From assembly GCA_016926505.1 (NCBI GenBank), contig JAFGOM010000083.1, positions 20,791-84,790 on the forward strand: a stretch of DNA of 64,000 nucleotides, written 5' to 3'. The notes below the pieces were generated by a model. The model did no database searches and was not told the origin of the DNA. It worked only from the letters and a program-made list of their open reading frames with translations. Shown here in pieces: positions 1-9,114 of this stretch. The position numbers and the translations under genes were made by a program. The number at the start of each line of letters is the position of its first letter. Within the stretch, counting starts at the first letter, position 1. The stretch is from Methanospirillaceae archaeon. GTDB lineage: Archaea > Halobacteriota > Methanomicrobia > Methanomicrobiales > Methanospirillaceae.

Positions 1-889
1 CATCCCTGACAACAGAAGCTTCAGCCGGTGTCAGATCCATCAGGTGTCTTATCGCACTGGTTGTGCGGTGCTTTGCCCGGCTCTCGAGATACCGTCCGAG
101 GGTGAGAAACGAGGTGAGCATGATGGCGGTATCGTACATGATAAAATCAAAACCTGGAACGATCATGAATGTCGAGAGCATGCTTGCGATATATGCAACC
201 GAGATGCCAATGGCATACATGACATCCATGTTCAGACTGGCATATAAAAGGGCATGGATTGCAGACCTGACAATCGGATAGGCGAGATAGACAAAGAAAG
301 GAGTTGCAATAATGAAACTGACAAGCCCCATGGTGTGATGGTTCAGACCACTCAGCCACATAAAAAGTAAAAGAAAGCCTGATACTGCCAAACCAAGAAC
401 TGTCCTTGTGAATAACCCGATGCGTTCTTTTTTCGCATCCGTATCCTCTGAATATACGGTCTGCAGATAAGATTCCTTGATTGAAAATCCTGTGCTGTTG
501 ATAACGGTTTGTATCTGCTTCATACTGACCGCATGAGGGATAACCGTTATCATGGCCTCCCCTAAAACCACATTGACCTCGGCAGAGAGGATACCGGTTA
601 AATCCAAAAGGGCTTTTTGTACGGTTTTTGCACATGCTGCACAGTGCATGCCGGAAATTCCAATGACGACCGGTTCTGATGCAACAAAATATCCTGCCCC
701 GGTGATGGCATATCCAAGTTCTGCGGTTGTGATGATACGAGAATCAAACACAACCGAGGCGATGCCGGTAGCCAGTGAAACATGAGCTCGTGATACCCCA
801 AAAAGACCTGCCAGTTTTCTCTCGATAATCCCTGCACACGCTGCACAGTGCATGCCGGTAACCGGTATCTCTATCGTTGCGAGACTCAT
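1..889 (-). CDS. copA: Copper-translocating P-type ATPase, N-terminal part (cut by window edge)
   Basis: Only the first 296 residues lie in the window; the phosphorylation and ATP-binding domains would be to the left of base 1. Two heavy-metal-associated domains are visible, each with the motif GMHCAAC (Cys15/Cys18 and Cys83/Cys86), followed from about residue 155 by hydrophobic membrane segments and the start of the actuator region (GRYLESRAKHRT). P1B-type ATPases of this kind export Cu(I), or sometimes Ag(I), across the cytoplasmic membrane, with the HMA domains receiving or sensing the metal. The ATG at 887-889 was chosen because a TATA-like element lies 24-31 bases upstream, and the first HMA domain begins right after it. 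It is divergent from the DUF1805 gene. The metal cannot be settled because the transmembrane CPC motif is outside the window. Confidence 0.9.
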   Translation of the reverse strand, partial: MSLATIEIPVTGMHCAACAGIIERKLAGLFGVSRAHVSLATGIASVVFDSRIITTAELGYAITGAGYFVASEPVVIGISGMHCAACAKTVQKALLDLTGILSAEVNVVLGEAMITVIPHAVSMKQIQTVINSTGFSIKESYLQTVYSEDTDAKKERIGLFTRTVLGLAVSGFLLLFMWLSGLNHHTMGLVSFIIATPFFVYLAYPIVRSAIHALLYASLNMDVMYAIGISVAYIASMLSTFMIVPGFDFIMYDTAIMLTSFLTLGRYLESRAKHRTTSAIRHLMDLTPAEASVVRD

Positions 890-912
890 GTATGTGCCTG
901 TTGGATAACGGG

Positions 913-920
913 AAATATAA
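913..920 (-). promoter_or_regulatory. TATA box of the copper ATPase gene
   Basis: AT-rich element (TTATATTT on the minus strand) 24-31 bases before the start codon at 889, the spacing expected for a leaderless or near-leaderless archaeal transcript. Confidence 0.5.
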
Positions 921-976
921 TGGTTGTTCAAAAGAATTTACCCTGAAATTCCGTGTTCAGCAGGTTAAAACCAAAC

Positions 977-984
977 GGTTTATG
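977..984 (+). promoter_or_regulatory. TATA box of the DUF1805 gene
   Basis: GGTTTATG lies 24-31 bases before the ATG at 1008. No Shine-Dalgarno sequence precedes that ATG, so a leaderless transcript is likely. Confidence 0.45.
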
Positions 985-1007
985 TAGGTCTCATCCCAAC
1001 GCTATGC

Positions 1008-1310
1008 ATGGAGAAAAATGAGTTAGTAATTGATAATAAAGTGGCAACCGGCTACGTAATTCCGATAGGTCCGGTGAATCTTGTTTTTGCAACCGGAGAG
1101 AAAGGACTCCTCGGTTGTGGTGCTATCGATGTAGCGGCACTGGCAAACTTTTCGTATCCTGCTGCACGGGTAAGGCCCGGAACCGGATCTTCAATCGGAT
1201 CCCTCGACGATCTGCTCTCCGGTGTGGTAAAAGAAGCAAACGGACCTGCAGAGAAACTGGGTTTATCAGTCGGGATGACGGGAAGAGAAGCCCTCTCTTT
1301 CCTGGTTTAA
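1008..1310 (+). CDS. DUF1805 (YunC-like) domain protein
   Basis: A 100-residue protein that is essentially one DUF1805 domain. The recognisable parts are the core GLLGCGAIDVAAL (about residues 33-45) and the end VGMTGREALSFLV, matching the conserved VGMTGREAL signature of YunC-like proteins. The family is small, soluble and of unknown biochemical function; I infer nothing more specific. The length is normal for the family. The next gene, a nitrilase-type amidase, follows on the same strand after about 100 bases, with a possible 22-codon reading frame between them, so co-transcription is plausible. Confidence 0.75.
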   Translation: MEKNELVIDNKVATGYVIPIGPVNLVFATGEKGLLGCGAIDVAALANFSYPAARVRPGTGSSIGSLDDLLSGVVKEANGPAEKLGLSVGMTGREALSFLV

Positions 1311-1350
1311 GATAAACAGGCAAGGTTTGTACACCCGAGCAGGTGGTATC

Positions 1351-1419
1351 ATGGCAGACCCGGTATGGTACAGAAGTGCGTGGATAATGGAAGAGAAGAT
1401 GAAGAGCTGGTTTGTGTGA
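1351..1419 (+). CDS. Possible 22-residue small protein or leader ORF
   Basis: An ATG at 1351, preceded at suitable distance by AGGTGG (a good archaeal ribosome-binding site), opens a 22-codon frame (MADPVWYRSAWIMEEKMKSW, then FV). It ends in TGA at 1417-1419, overlapping the proposed GTG start of the amidase at 1416 as GTGTGA. This layout suggests translational coupling: ribosomes finishing the small frame could restart on the amidase. Nothing in the peptide identifies a function. The alternative is that the ribosome-binding site serves the longer amidase frame from ATG 1365, which would make this frame accidental. Confidence 0.3.
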   Translation: MADPVWYRSAWIMEEKMKSWFV

Positions 1420-2222
1420 GAATCGCTGCAGCACAGATGCAGCCCTGCTGGGAGGATCCAAAAGCAGGTCTCGAAAAAGCAGAAGAATGCATCAGAATTG
1501 CAGCTCGAGAGGGTGCATCATTCATTATCTTTCCTGAGCAGTTTGCAACCGGATGGGATCCCGAATCACACCGGCATATCCAGGCTCTTGACGGGGAAAT
1601 AATTACTGCATTGCAGGGCTTTGCCAGGAAATATGCGATTGCGATTCTGGGATCGGTTCGTGAGATTCATGATCCGCTCCCCAGAAATACCGCTGTCGCA
1701 ATAGATAATACGGGAGCGATTCTTGCATCATATGCCAAGATTCACCTCTTCTCCCCTGCCGGGGAAGATAAATGGTACAATCCAGGAGATGCCCTTGGCA
1801 TCTTTTCACTGAATGATTTTCGGATTGGCATTGCTGTCTGTTATGATCTGAGGTTTGCAGATCTCTTCTCATTATATCGCGATGCAGGGGTTACCCTTCT
1901 CGTTGTACCTTCGTCATGGCCTGCAGAACGACAGGATCATTTCCTGCTTTTATCCAAAACCCGGGCTGTAGAGTTTCAGATGTACATTGCTGCAGTAAAT
2001 ATCACCGGCACAACCCCGCAGGATCGGTATTGCGGGGGGTCACAGGTGATAAACCCTCTTGGAGAGTGTATTGCATCTGCAGATGACAGGGAAATGATTC
2101 TTCTCGCAGATCTCTTTCCTGAACCGGTTGCAGATCTACGAAAAAAGTTTCCAATAGCTGCCGATAGAAGAACTGATCTCTACGGATGTCTCGGAATGGC
2201 AGAACGAAACGATACGGTCTGA
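1416..2222 (+). CDS. Carbon-nitrogen hydrolase (nitrilase superfamily, omega-amidase-like)
   Basis: Hydrolyses C-N bonds of amides, probably a small omega-amide or N-carbamoyl compound. The three catalytic residues are present when numbered from GTG 1416: Glu41 in FPEQF, Lys108 in YAKIHLF and Cys142 in AVCYDLRF. The Cys motif CYDLRFADL and the absence of a glutaminase or synthetase domain fit the omega-amidase/Nit2-like branch of stand-alone amidases. I prefer GTG 1416 because the family normally starts with K/R-[IV]-A-x-x-Q, here VRIAAAQMQP. An in-frame ATG at 1365 would add 17 residues without similarity. The exact substrate cannot be read from the sequence. Confidence 0.85.
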   Translation: MRIAAAQMQPCWEDPKAGLEKAEECIRIAAREGASFIIFPEQFATGWDPESHRHIQALDGEIITALQGFARKYAIAILGSVREIHDPLPRNTAVAIDNTGAILASYAKIHLFSPAGEDKWYNPGDALGIFSLNDFRIGIAVCYDLRFADLFSLYRDAGVTLLVVPSSWPAERQDHFLLLSKTRAVEFQMYIAAVNITGTTPQDRYCGGSQVINPLGECIASADDREMILLADLFPEPVADLRKKFPIAADRRTDLYGCLGMAERNDTV

Positions 2223-2419
2223 AATTCCCTCACGCTATCCGGGGATGTAAGAGAAGACACCATGAGTTTGATAACCCCTGATTCCCGCCTGAAATCTGCT
2301 TCATTGGCATTGATAATCCCGGGACAGTATACTGATTTATCTTTGTGTTATAGTGGTTTTCAGGTATTCCTGTCGTCTGCTCTCTCTTTTTATGTCTGCA
2401 ATCACGAACCTGCTCTCAC

Positions 2420-2427
2420 TATAAGTA
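2420..2427 (+). promoter_or_regulatory. TATA box of threonine synthase gene
   Basis: TATAAGTA lies 25-32 bases before the thrC ATG at 2452, with no ribosome-binding site between, so the mRNA is probably leaderless. The remaining part of the 229-base gap 2223-2451 shows no convincing gene. Confidence 0.6.
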
Positions 2428-2451
2428 TTTGCAGGATCAACAAGCTGCAGC

Positions 2452-3660
2452 ATGTTTGATCTCAGATGCATCAGTTGTGGTGCAGGATACCAGTCAGATG
2501 AGGTGATCTATACCTGCAGGAGATGCGGACACCTGCTTGAGGTCCGGTATGATCCCGATACCATTCATATCTCCCGGGATGCGTGGAAGAGCAGGCCGCT
2601 TTCGGTGTGGCGATACCGCGAACTCCTGCCTGTATCAGGAGACCCGGTCACGCTGCAGGAAGGGGGGACTCCGCTCTATCATTTAAAACGAATCGGAGCA
2701 GAACTCGGGATAAAAAACCTTTATGCAAAGCATGAAGGGATGAATCCTTCCGGTTCATTTAAGGATCGCGGGATGACAGTAGGGGTATCGATGGCACTGC
2801 AGCTGGGAATGAAATCAGTAGCCTGTGCAAGTACCGGGAATACCTCAGCGAGCCTTGCGGCCTATGGAGCACGGGGTGGTATCCCCTCAATAGTGCTCCT
2901 GCCGGCAGGAAAGGTGGCCCTCGGGAAGATTGCCCAGGCATTGATGCATGGTGCGCGTGTCATCTCGATCAGGGGTAACTTTGATCAGGCTCTTGAGATC
3001 GTCAGGGATTTGTGCGAGAAGAAGGGGATGTACCTCCTGAACTCAGTCAATCCATACCGGCTTGAGGGTCAGAAGACTATCGGGTTTGAGGTCGTGGATC
3101 AGCTCGGCGGTGTTGTTCCTGACCGGATGGTTCTTCCGGTTGGAAATGCCGGGAACATATCTGCAGTACACAAGGGAATGCTTGAGCTGCAGGAATTCGG
3201 GCTCGCAGACGGGATGCCGATGATGACCGGGATACAGGCAGCAGGTTCCGCTCCGGTTGTGCGTGCCATCCGGGAAAATCTCCCTGTTGTGATACCGGAA
3301 AAAAATCCTGAGACGATTGCGACTGCTATCCGGATCGGTGCTCCGGTGAATGCAGAGAAGGTACTGCGTGCCATCAGGGAGACCGGCGGTCTTGCACGAT
3401 CAGTTACCGATAGTGAGATTCTCGCGATGCAGCGTGATCTTGCAAGAATGGAAGGGATAGGAGTTGAACCTGCATCTGCCGCATCAGTGGCCGGTGTACG
3501 GAAACTGGTCGATGAAGGCGCCATTGATACTGATGAGACAATAGTCTGTGTTGTCACCGGACACCTCTTAAAGGATCCGGAGACGGTTATATCACAATGT
3601 GATCCCCCGGAAGAATGCGACGCAACCATAGAATCTTTACTACAGGCCTTACATCTGTAA
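2452..3660 (+). CDS. thrC: Threonine synthase
   Basis: PLP-dependent conversion of O-phosphohomoserine to threonine, the last step of threonine synthesis. The 402-residue protein begins with a small zinc-ribbon-like part (Cys6, Cys9, Cys22, Cys25), seen in many archaeal and bacterial ThrC proteins. The PLP-binding lysine is Lys104 in the motif GSFKDRG, followed by the substrate-binding region ASTGNTSASLAAYGARGG and the phosphate-binding region around PVGNAGNISAVHKG. Length and motif order are normal for the class I enzyme. The start is set by the TATA box at 2420. Its 3' end overlaps the next reading frame by 46 bases, so the two are probably co-transcribed. Confidence 0.93.
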   Translation: MFDLRCISCGAGYQSDEVIYTCRRCGHLLEVRYDPDTIHISRDAWKSRPLSVWRYRELLPVSGDPVTLQEGGTPLYHLKRIGAELGIKNLYAKHEGMNPSGSFKDRGMTVGVSMALQLGMKSVACASTGNTSASLAAYGARGGIPSIVLLPAGKVALGKIAQALMHGARVISIRGNFDQALEIVRDLCEKKGMYLLNSVNPYRLEGQKTIGFEVVDQLGGVVPDRMVLPVGNAGNISAVHKGMLELQEFGLADGMPMMTGIQAAGSAPVVRAIRENLPVVIPEKNPETIATAIRIGAPVNAEKVLRAIRETGGLARSVTDSEILAMQRDLARMEGIGVEPASAASVAGVRKLVDEGAIDTDETIVCVVTGHLLKDPETVISQCDPPEECDATIESLLQALHL

Positions 3661-4244
3661 TTATTATTGCATGCCTGGCAGGTCCGGTTTTTGCTCTTAC
3701 CGCCGGGTATCACGTGTCAGAGGATGGAACCCGGTACCAGGCCCTGATCGAGATCACCGATAAAGACACCTATTCCTTTTTTGATACCGGAATGCTCGGG
3801 GAAAGAGTTCCATTTGAGGTCTCAAATCTCTCTCTTCTGTACAACGGCGAGGAGGCACCTTTTGAGAAAACACGTGACGGAATACGCTTTGCACGAGGGG
3901 ATTATATCCTCTCATTTGACAGGACAGTCCCGGCAAACCAGGTCCAGGGTCATTACGACGAGTCCTATACCAGTATGGTAACTCTTCCCTCGCAGTTTAG
4001 AATCGATAACCCCCTTCTTACCGTTATAAGCCCCTCGTCGTACTCGATTGAGCATCATCCCAATAACACGACCACGATCTCATGGACAGACAGCAGGTTT
4101 TTCGAGGTGAAGTACTATTCAGAAGAACAACTCCAGGCACTCTATGCATTTGCCCAGTTCTGGCTGATTATTGCGATAGTACTCCTGCTGCCCTATTACC
4201 TGTATGGCCGCGTGGGATCTCCTGACCCGCCGGAAAAAGAATAA
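3615..4244 (+). CDS. Secreted or membrane-anchored protein of unknown function (DUF5803-like)
   Basis: A 209-residue protein with an N-terminal signal peptide or anchor (residues about 8-28), an extracellular beta-rich domain of about 140 residues and one C-terminal membrane helix (FWLIIAIVLLLPYYLYG) followed by a short charged tail. This architecture resembles the DUF5803 family of archaeal surface proteins; the assignment is from memory of the family and tentative. The start at 3615 lies inside thrC and is preceded by GGAAG. The 46-base overlap with thrC is long, but the signal peptide needs this start or one very close to it. No biochemical role can be proposed. Confidence 0.65.
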   Translation: MRRNHRIFTTGLTSVIIIACLAGPVFALTAGYHVSEDGTRYQALIEITDKDTYSFFDTGMLGERVPFEVSNLSLLYNGEEAPFEKTRDGIRFARGDYILSFDRTVPANQVQGHYDESYTSMVTLPSQFRIDNPLLTVISPSSYSIEHHPNNTTTISWTDSRFFEVKYYSEEQLQALYAFAQFWLIIAIVLLLPYYLYGRVGSPDPPEKE

Positions 4245-4249
4245 TTGGT

Positions 4250-4855
4250 TTATGCTGCGATTGCTGCAAATAAACCGATAATTGTCATCATCAGCATTGA
4301 GGCAATCAACACCATTCCAATGATAAGGATGGTCGGTACCAGGATAATCAGGATAGCTGATACGAGGCTTACTTTCTGCATCTCACGCATTCCGATAATA
4401 AACAGAACAATTGACCAGATTGCCCCGATAATACCTATCATGGGGATCCATCCGATAAGGAGTGCCGGTGTGTTGGCATACATCACGGTCTTAAAGGTCT
4501 GGACAAGACCTTCTTCTCCTCCGAGAAGGGTAACAAAGACGTGGTAGTACAGGCCTGAGATAAAGATGCTGAAGAGTCCGATAAAGAAGATTACATAGAT
4601 TGCAAGGATACTCAGTTGTGCAAGTATCGCATTGACGATTCCTCCGAGATCAGCCATTCCGGGAATTGCTGTCAGAATCGGGATTATCGGGTTTAACTCC
4701 AGGTACATGACAACGCCAAAGAGGATCGAGAAGAAGAGAAGCAGGATGACATAGTACTGGTATGCTTCTGCAAGTGTTGTTTCGCGTGCTTTTCGAAATG
4801 ACTCAACAGGATTGAACAGAAATCCTTTGATTAACTCTACCATCTGAACTGGCAT
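4250..4855 (-). CDS. Yip1-like multi-pass membrane protein
   Basis: A 201-residue hydrophobic protein with about five membrane helices. The N-terminus has the characteristic start of Yip1-domain proteins (IKGFLFNPVESFRKARETTL), followed by helices and a repeated pattern of Gly/Pro-rich loops. Prokaryotic Yip1-domain proteins are integral membrane proteins of unknown role. Met5 (MVELIKGFLF) is an alternative start. A TATA-like element GCATAAGTTATC (minus strand, about 4874-4886) lies about 25 bases upstream. It runs convergent with the preceding thrC operon, ending five bases beyond it. Confidence 0.7.
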   Translation of the reverse strand: MPVQMVELIKGFLFNPVESFRKARETTLAEAYQYYVILLLFFSILFGVVMYLELNPIIPILTAIPGMADLGGIVNAILAQLSILAIYVIFFIGLFSIFISGLYYHVFVTLLGGEEGLVQTFKTVMYANTPALLIGWIPMIGIIGAIWSIVLFIIGMREMQKVSLVSAILIILVPTILIIGMVLIASMLMMTIIGLFAAIAA

Positions 4856-4881
4856 AGCTGAGAATGTATCTTCGATAACTT

Positions 4882-5376
4882 ATGCATTACGATCGCATGA
4901 CCGGAGAATTTTCTTTTGTTTTTCCCGGGAAAAAGCAATGCAGGAACGGGAAACGTAATACCCTCTTATTCATACCCTTTACTGATATTATCCCCGTGAT
5001 ACACGAAACATCCTGTTTTGTTATCCTGATTCTCATTCTCTTGTCTGGTTGTGCTGCTTCTGTCGGTGCAGGAGATACGGGAAAATCTGTCGATCCCTAT
5101 ACTGTGTCCGGAGTGCTCCCGGTATACAGGAGTGACAACTGCAGGGAATCTGTGGGAACGACAATCTGTAACCCGGACTCTGAATCCTTAAATGCTCCAA
5201 TCATGCAGAATGAGGATACTGGAATCGTTATCATCGATATCCGCACCCCTGAAGAGGATGTGATATATCATATCCCCGGTGTAGGAAACTACGATTACAC
5301 AGATCCTTTCTTCTTGAGAACCTGGCACAACGAAACAGGACGGGACCTGTTCTCAGATACTGCAGAACCGGTGTGA
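4882..5376 (+). CDS. Putative small lipoprotein, unknown function
   Basis: I do not recognise a family. A hydrophobic stretch ends in the lipobox-like LSGC (Cys at about residue 57 of the longest frame), followed by a short polar protein that is probably outside the membrane. The upstream ATG at 4882 gives an unusually long polar N-terminus. A GTG at 4996, in the same frame, would place the signal sequence right at the start (VIHETSCFVILILILLSGC), and an AT-rich element (TTATTCATA) lies about 25 bases before it. I therefore think 4996 is the more likely start. The C-terminal half lacks motifs. It may not be expressed as a full-length protein. Confidence 0.4.
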   Translation: MHYDRMTGEFSFVFPGKKQCRNGKRNTLLFIPFTDIIPVIHETSCFVILILILLSGCAASVGAGDTGKSVDPYTVSGVLPVYRSDNCRESVGTTICNPDSESLNAPIMQNEDTGIVIIDIRTPEEDVIYHIPGVGNYDYTDPFFLRTWHNETGRDLFSDTAEPV

Positions 5377-5561
5377 AATCCGGAAAAATAGGTACAATCA
5401 TGCAGGAACCCGTGTTTTCATATATTTGTAACATGGAGTGCAGGATCGAGGAATAGATTAAGGACGGATTCCCGGTTGTGGGATGATCTCCTGATTATTG
5501 TATTCTCTTCATTACAAGAAGAAATCCGGTTTTTAATTTGTGCAAAAAGGGGAAAAAAATA

Positions 5562-8500
5562 TCAGGTCTCGTACGCAGCCAGGGTTCCCGGGCTGCTCAT
5601 GTATAACCAGTATCCCCTGCCCGGGGTAAGCGTTTGTGAAGTTCCGGGATGAATAATCGTATCCTCGTACCGCTGAAGGGCAGAATCAAACCCGATACAG
5701 TAAACCCATTCATTATCAACAGACAGGAGAGCTATCCCTGCAGAGACCGGAGTTTTACCTGCATATCCGATAGACGTCCACCCGGTGGCAAGGGAACGCT
5801 GTGGTGGTACCGAGACCGGATCTTTAAAAAAGACAAGCCCGATTGAATCTGATCTCGTTGAGTATACCCAGTATCCATAAAGAGGTTGTACAGGGGTCTC
5901 CTTTCTGATAATTTCCCATCCTGCTCCCGGACAATACGTAAAGATGGAATGACCCCCGGCGTCAATGGAAGAAAAAATCGAACCGGTATTATATCCCTCT
6001 GCAAGGCGAACCGGAGTCGAGATAAGGTTCCAACCCGGTGAGAGGTACAGGATGAGATCCGGTTCCGGTCCAAAGCCTACCGTGATATACTCTTTTTCAG
6101 TCCTGGTATCGCTTCCCTGTGCACCCCGGACCGTCAGTGAGACATCGTACCTGCCGTCAGTATGGTAGGTATGCGCCGGATCTTTCTCTGCAGATGTCTG
6201 CCCGTCACCGAAGGTCCAGTACCGGCTGGTTATCGCTCCGAGAGAACTGTCGGTAAACCTGACGGTAAGTGGAGAGATTCCGGTTCTTGGTTCAGCGTAA
6301 AATGCTGCAGTGACCGGTTTTGACGCCCCGCAGAGGGGGAGTTCATCTACAGCATTCTGTTCAAAGGAGTATGCTTCATCACAGAATCCGTCCCCGGTCG
6401 TATCGGTATGGGTCTGCGAAAAACCATTCCCGGCAGGAGTTGCCCAGTAATTACCCCCGATATAAGGACCTTCTATGATATTCGGGCCTGCCTGTTTCCC
6501 GGTATTCCATCTGATCCGTTCACAGGTCTCTTTCTGCCAGGCGTTGTTATCATTCTCAAAGTAATTATCGTATATCAGGAGATCTGAACAGGTATCCAGA
6601 GCCATAGCAAAATTGGTATTTTCAGTCAGCCGGTTACGGGTAATTTTCTGATCACTGCAGTATCTGAGTCCTACTGCAGCATTGATCGTGGTATCTGATA
6701 TGCTGTTATCAGTTATCTCTCCCAAACTGCACTGATCAAGAAGAATGGCGGTTGTATCTGATCCTGATATGGCATTTGAGAGTAATAAGAGGCGGTTTGC
6801 TTCATCTGCCCTGATACCGCAGTAATTCTCATAAATCTCGTTGTTTTTGATGGTGACATCGTCGGCCCCTATCACCGCTACACCGGCCTGGAAATTATCT
6901 TCATCATACGCTCCGGTCAGTGCCATATTCTCAATGGTTACTTTGTCAGATGTGATGGTAACCGGGTTGCCGCTCTTCTTTGCATCAATGACGGGAAGTC
7001 TGTCGGCGTCCGGTATCCCGGTAAGGGTGAGCGGCGTATTGATGGTAACCTTCTCTTCGTATCTTCCGTATCGCACATACACGGTAGAGCCCTTACCTGC
7101 AGCTTCGACAGCCGCCTGAATGGTAGCGTAATTGTCAGGAACGGTAAGGGAAGTCGTCGGTTCAACGATGATATAATCTGTCACCGTTGCCGTGTCCTGT
7201 CCGTATGCATTCGTAACGGTCAGGGTAACTGAATACCTGCCGTTACTGTCATACTGGTGACGTGGGTTCTTCTCGGTAGATATCTTCGAGTCACCAAACT
7301 GCCATCTCCAGCTCACCGGGTTTCCCAGTGATGTGTCATAAAACTGCACGTTGAGCGGTGCCGCTCCTTTTCGGGGCTGGTCGGCCATAAATGAAGCAAC
7401 CGGTTTCTGTTTTTGGATGGCATAGGCCTTGATACAGATGGTGCCATTGGGGACCGATGTGGTAAAATCAGTCCAGGTGGTTCCGTCAGGACTGACAAAG
7501 CTCTGTCCGGGAAGGGAACGGGCTTTACTTGAGTAGTTCTCCTTCGGGTACTCTACCGCAATCGGGTATCCGTATCCTTTTGTGTAATACCTGATAACGA
7601 TAGAGAATTTCTGACCTTTTGAGACCACAACCGGGGTAGAGAGGGGAATGGTGTGGTACCCGGGAACAATAATCGTCTCGGAAACACTACTAACCGGCCC
7701 TTTCCCTGATAATGGTCCGTTATCCGGTGAAAGATAGACCTGTATCGTGTAATCTGCCCTGACAAGGGGATTGTAAAAGCCGACGGCAGATATTGTCTCA
7801 TCAGCGGTAGCAGTAAAGATATTAGCACCATACGCGGTGTCCGTCTCATACCCGTAACTGCCGACCCATCCGAAGGGATCGTAACTATAGATGGCATCAT
7901 AGGTGTCTGAATCCGATGCAGTAAACCCGGTTACCCGGGATCCGATACGGGCATCATAGTATGAGACGTAAAAAAATCCGTCTTCTCCAAAGCCGGTACC
8001 CCAGCTGTTGGCACAGATAAATGCACCATCTCCGGGTGCAGTAGTTGCAAATCTGGCTTTGCTATAGGTATCATCCCATCCGACAATCGTGACAGCATGA
8101 TTGGAACCTGAGCTCTGTGGACAGTAATACGCTGCATTCTGCTGGTTGTAGTATGTTTCATCGAAATACAGGGTGGAGTAAAGAGCTCCGTATTCCTGAA
8201 GAGCCCACTTGATATCATCATTCCCGAGTGATTCTGTCCTTCCCGGAATCATCGGGACATCAAGAACATGCATGCTGACCGGGAGATCCGGAGGGGATTC
8301 GTGGGAATACGGGTTATAGGGATCAAGATTCCCGTCGACCGGCCCGCTCCACCGTGTGAAGTACGCGGCCGCCATCAGATCGTTTCCCCCTTTTTTAAAA
8401 TCAAAACCCTCTGCATTATAGACAGAGACCCCGTTTTTTAAATTATTCTCAGAAAATTTTTTGGCAATAGATGGAAGAAGAGAAGATTCAAGGGAGTATA

Positions 8501-8867
8501 TACAGGAAAAATCCCAGCAGCTTCCGGTCTGGCCCTGGTTCGGTACAGCAGGTGTTTTTCCCATCGTCCGCAGGTCATATACCGCAGGAAAACCTGCGGC
8601 AACTTCTCCCGGAAGTGCCTCGGTTATCTTGCACCTGTCAAGCATTGCCTGATGGAGGGGTGCTCCCCTCAACGGTCCACTGTCATAATCCGGGGTAGTC
8701 TGGGCAGAAGCGATCATGGACTCGATCAGCATCGGTTTTTCTTCTTTAAATTCCGGGTTGTCAGGTGCGAGTGATCCAGTCAGATCCGCAGTGCCCCATG
8801 CTGATAATAAGAGACATATAAGCAGTATCAGCAGAGAATACAGGTGGTAACGGGTAAATTTTCTCAT
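5562..8867 (-). CDS. Secreted papain-like (C1A) protease with PKD, beta-helix and GWN-module domains
   Basis: A 1101-residue extracellular multidomain protein. In order: signal peptide (about 5-27); C1A cysteine peptidase with QGQTGSCWDFS (Cys117), NHAVTIVGW (His257) and ANSWGTGFGEDGFFYVSY (Asn287); a beta-rich lectin-like segment (about 330-485); PKD domain 1 (about 489-570); a right-handed beta-helix of NosD/pectin-lyase type (about 575-840, beginning VPDNYATIQAAVEAA); PKD domain 2 (about 850-930); and a C-terminal duplicated module starting LSPGWNLISTPV and ending GRGYWLYMSS. It probably degrades or binds extracellular protein or polysaccharide at the cell surface. The start is backed by GGTGAGGAG just before the ATG and by a TATA-like GATTATATC near 8935. 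The final module recurs in the proteases at 43724 and 45724. Confidence 0.88.
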   Translation of the reverse strand: MRKFTRYHLYSLLILLICLLLSAWGTADLTGSLAPDNPEFKEEKPMLIESMIASAQTTPDYDSGPLRGAPLHQAMLDRCKITEALPGEVAAGFPAVYDLRTMGKTPAVPNQGQTGSCWDFSCIYSLESSLLPSIAKKFSENNLKNGVSVYNAEGFDFKKGGNDLMAAAYFTRWSGPVDGNLDPYNPYSHESPPDLPVSMHVLDVPMIPGRTESLGNDDIKWALQEYGALYSTLYFDETYYNQQNAAYYCPQSSGSNHAVTIVGWDDTYSKARFATTAPGDGAFICANSWGTGFGEDGFFYVSYYDARIGSRVTGFTASDSDTYDAIYSYDPFGWVGSYGYETDTAYGANIFTATADETISAVGFYNPLVRADYTIQVYLSPDNGPLSGKGPVSSVSETIIVPGYHTIPLSTPVVVSKGQKFSIVIRYYTKGYGYPIAVEYPKENYSSKARSLPGQSFVSPDGTTWTDFTTSVPNGTICIKAYAIQKQKPVASFMADQPRKGAAPLNVQFYDTSLGNPVSWRWQFGDSKISTEKNPRHQYDSNGRYSVTLTVTNAYGQDTATVTDYIIVEPTTSLTVPDNYATIQAAVEAAGKGSTVYVRYGRYEEKVTINTPLTLTGIPDADRLPVIDAKKSGNPVTITSDKVTIENMALTGAYDEDNFQAGVAVIGADDVTIKNNEIYENYCGIRADEANRLLLLSNAISGSDTTAILLDQCSLGEITDNSISDTTINAAVGLRYCSDQKITRNRLTENTNFAMALDTCSDLLIYDNYFENDNNAWQKETCERIRWNTGKQAGPNIIEGPYIGGNYWATPAGNGFSQTHTDTTGDGFCDEAYSFEQNAVDELPLCGASKPVTAAFYAEPRTGISPLTVRFTDSSLGAITSRYWTFGDGQTSAEKDPAHTYHTDGRYDVSLTVRGAQGSDTRTEKEYITVGFGPEPDLILYLSPGWNLISTPVRLAEGYNTGSIFSSIDAGGHSIFTYCPGAGWEIIRKETPVQPLYGYWVYSTRSDSIGLVFFKDPVSVPPQRSLATGWTSIGYAGKTPVSAGIALLSVDNEWVYCIGFDSALQRYEDTIIHPGTSQTLTPGRGYWLYMSSPGTLAAYET

Positions 8868-9114
8868 ATCTCCTCACCAGGTTTCCTGGCATGTGTAAGA
8901 AATCAAATCATTCTTTTTATTGCCATTATTCTGATATAATCTACTATTCATTTTTTAATAGATAAGGTTTACAGATTTTTGGATTTTTTCGGTTTTCCTG
9001 CAATCGGATATGAAATATTGTATTTCCTGGGTTTTATACAACCGGATGGCAGGGATTTTTTGCGAAAAAAGCATCCGGTCAGGCAAAGCAGATGTTCTCT
9101 CTTTCTCTCTCCCA

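Noticed and set aside
2262..2459. Open frame between the amidase and threonine synthase
   Set aside because: No ribosome-binding site, no similarity I recognise, and it overlaps the thrC promoter and start.
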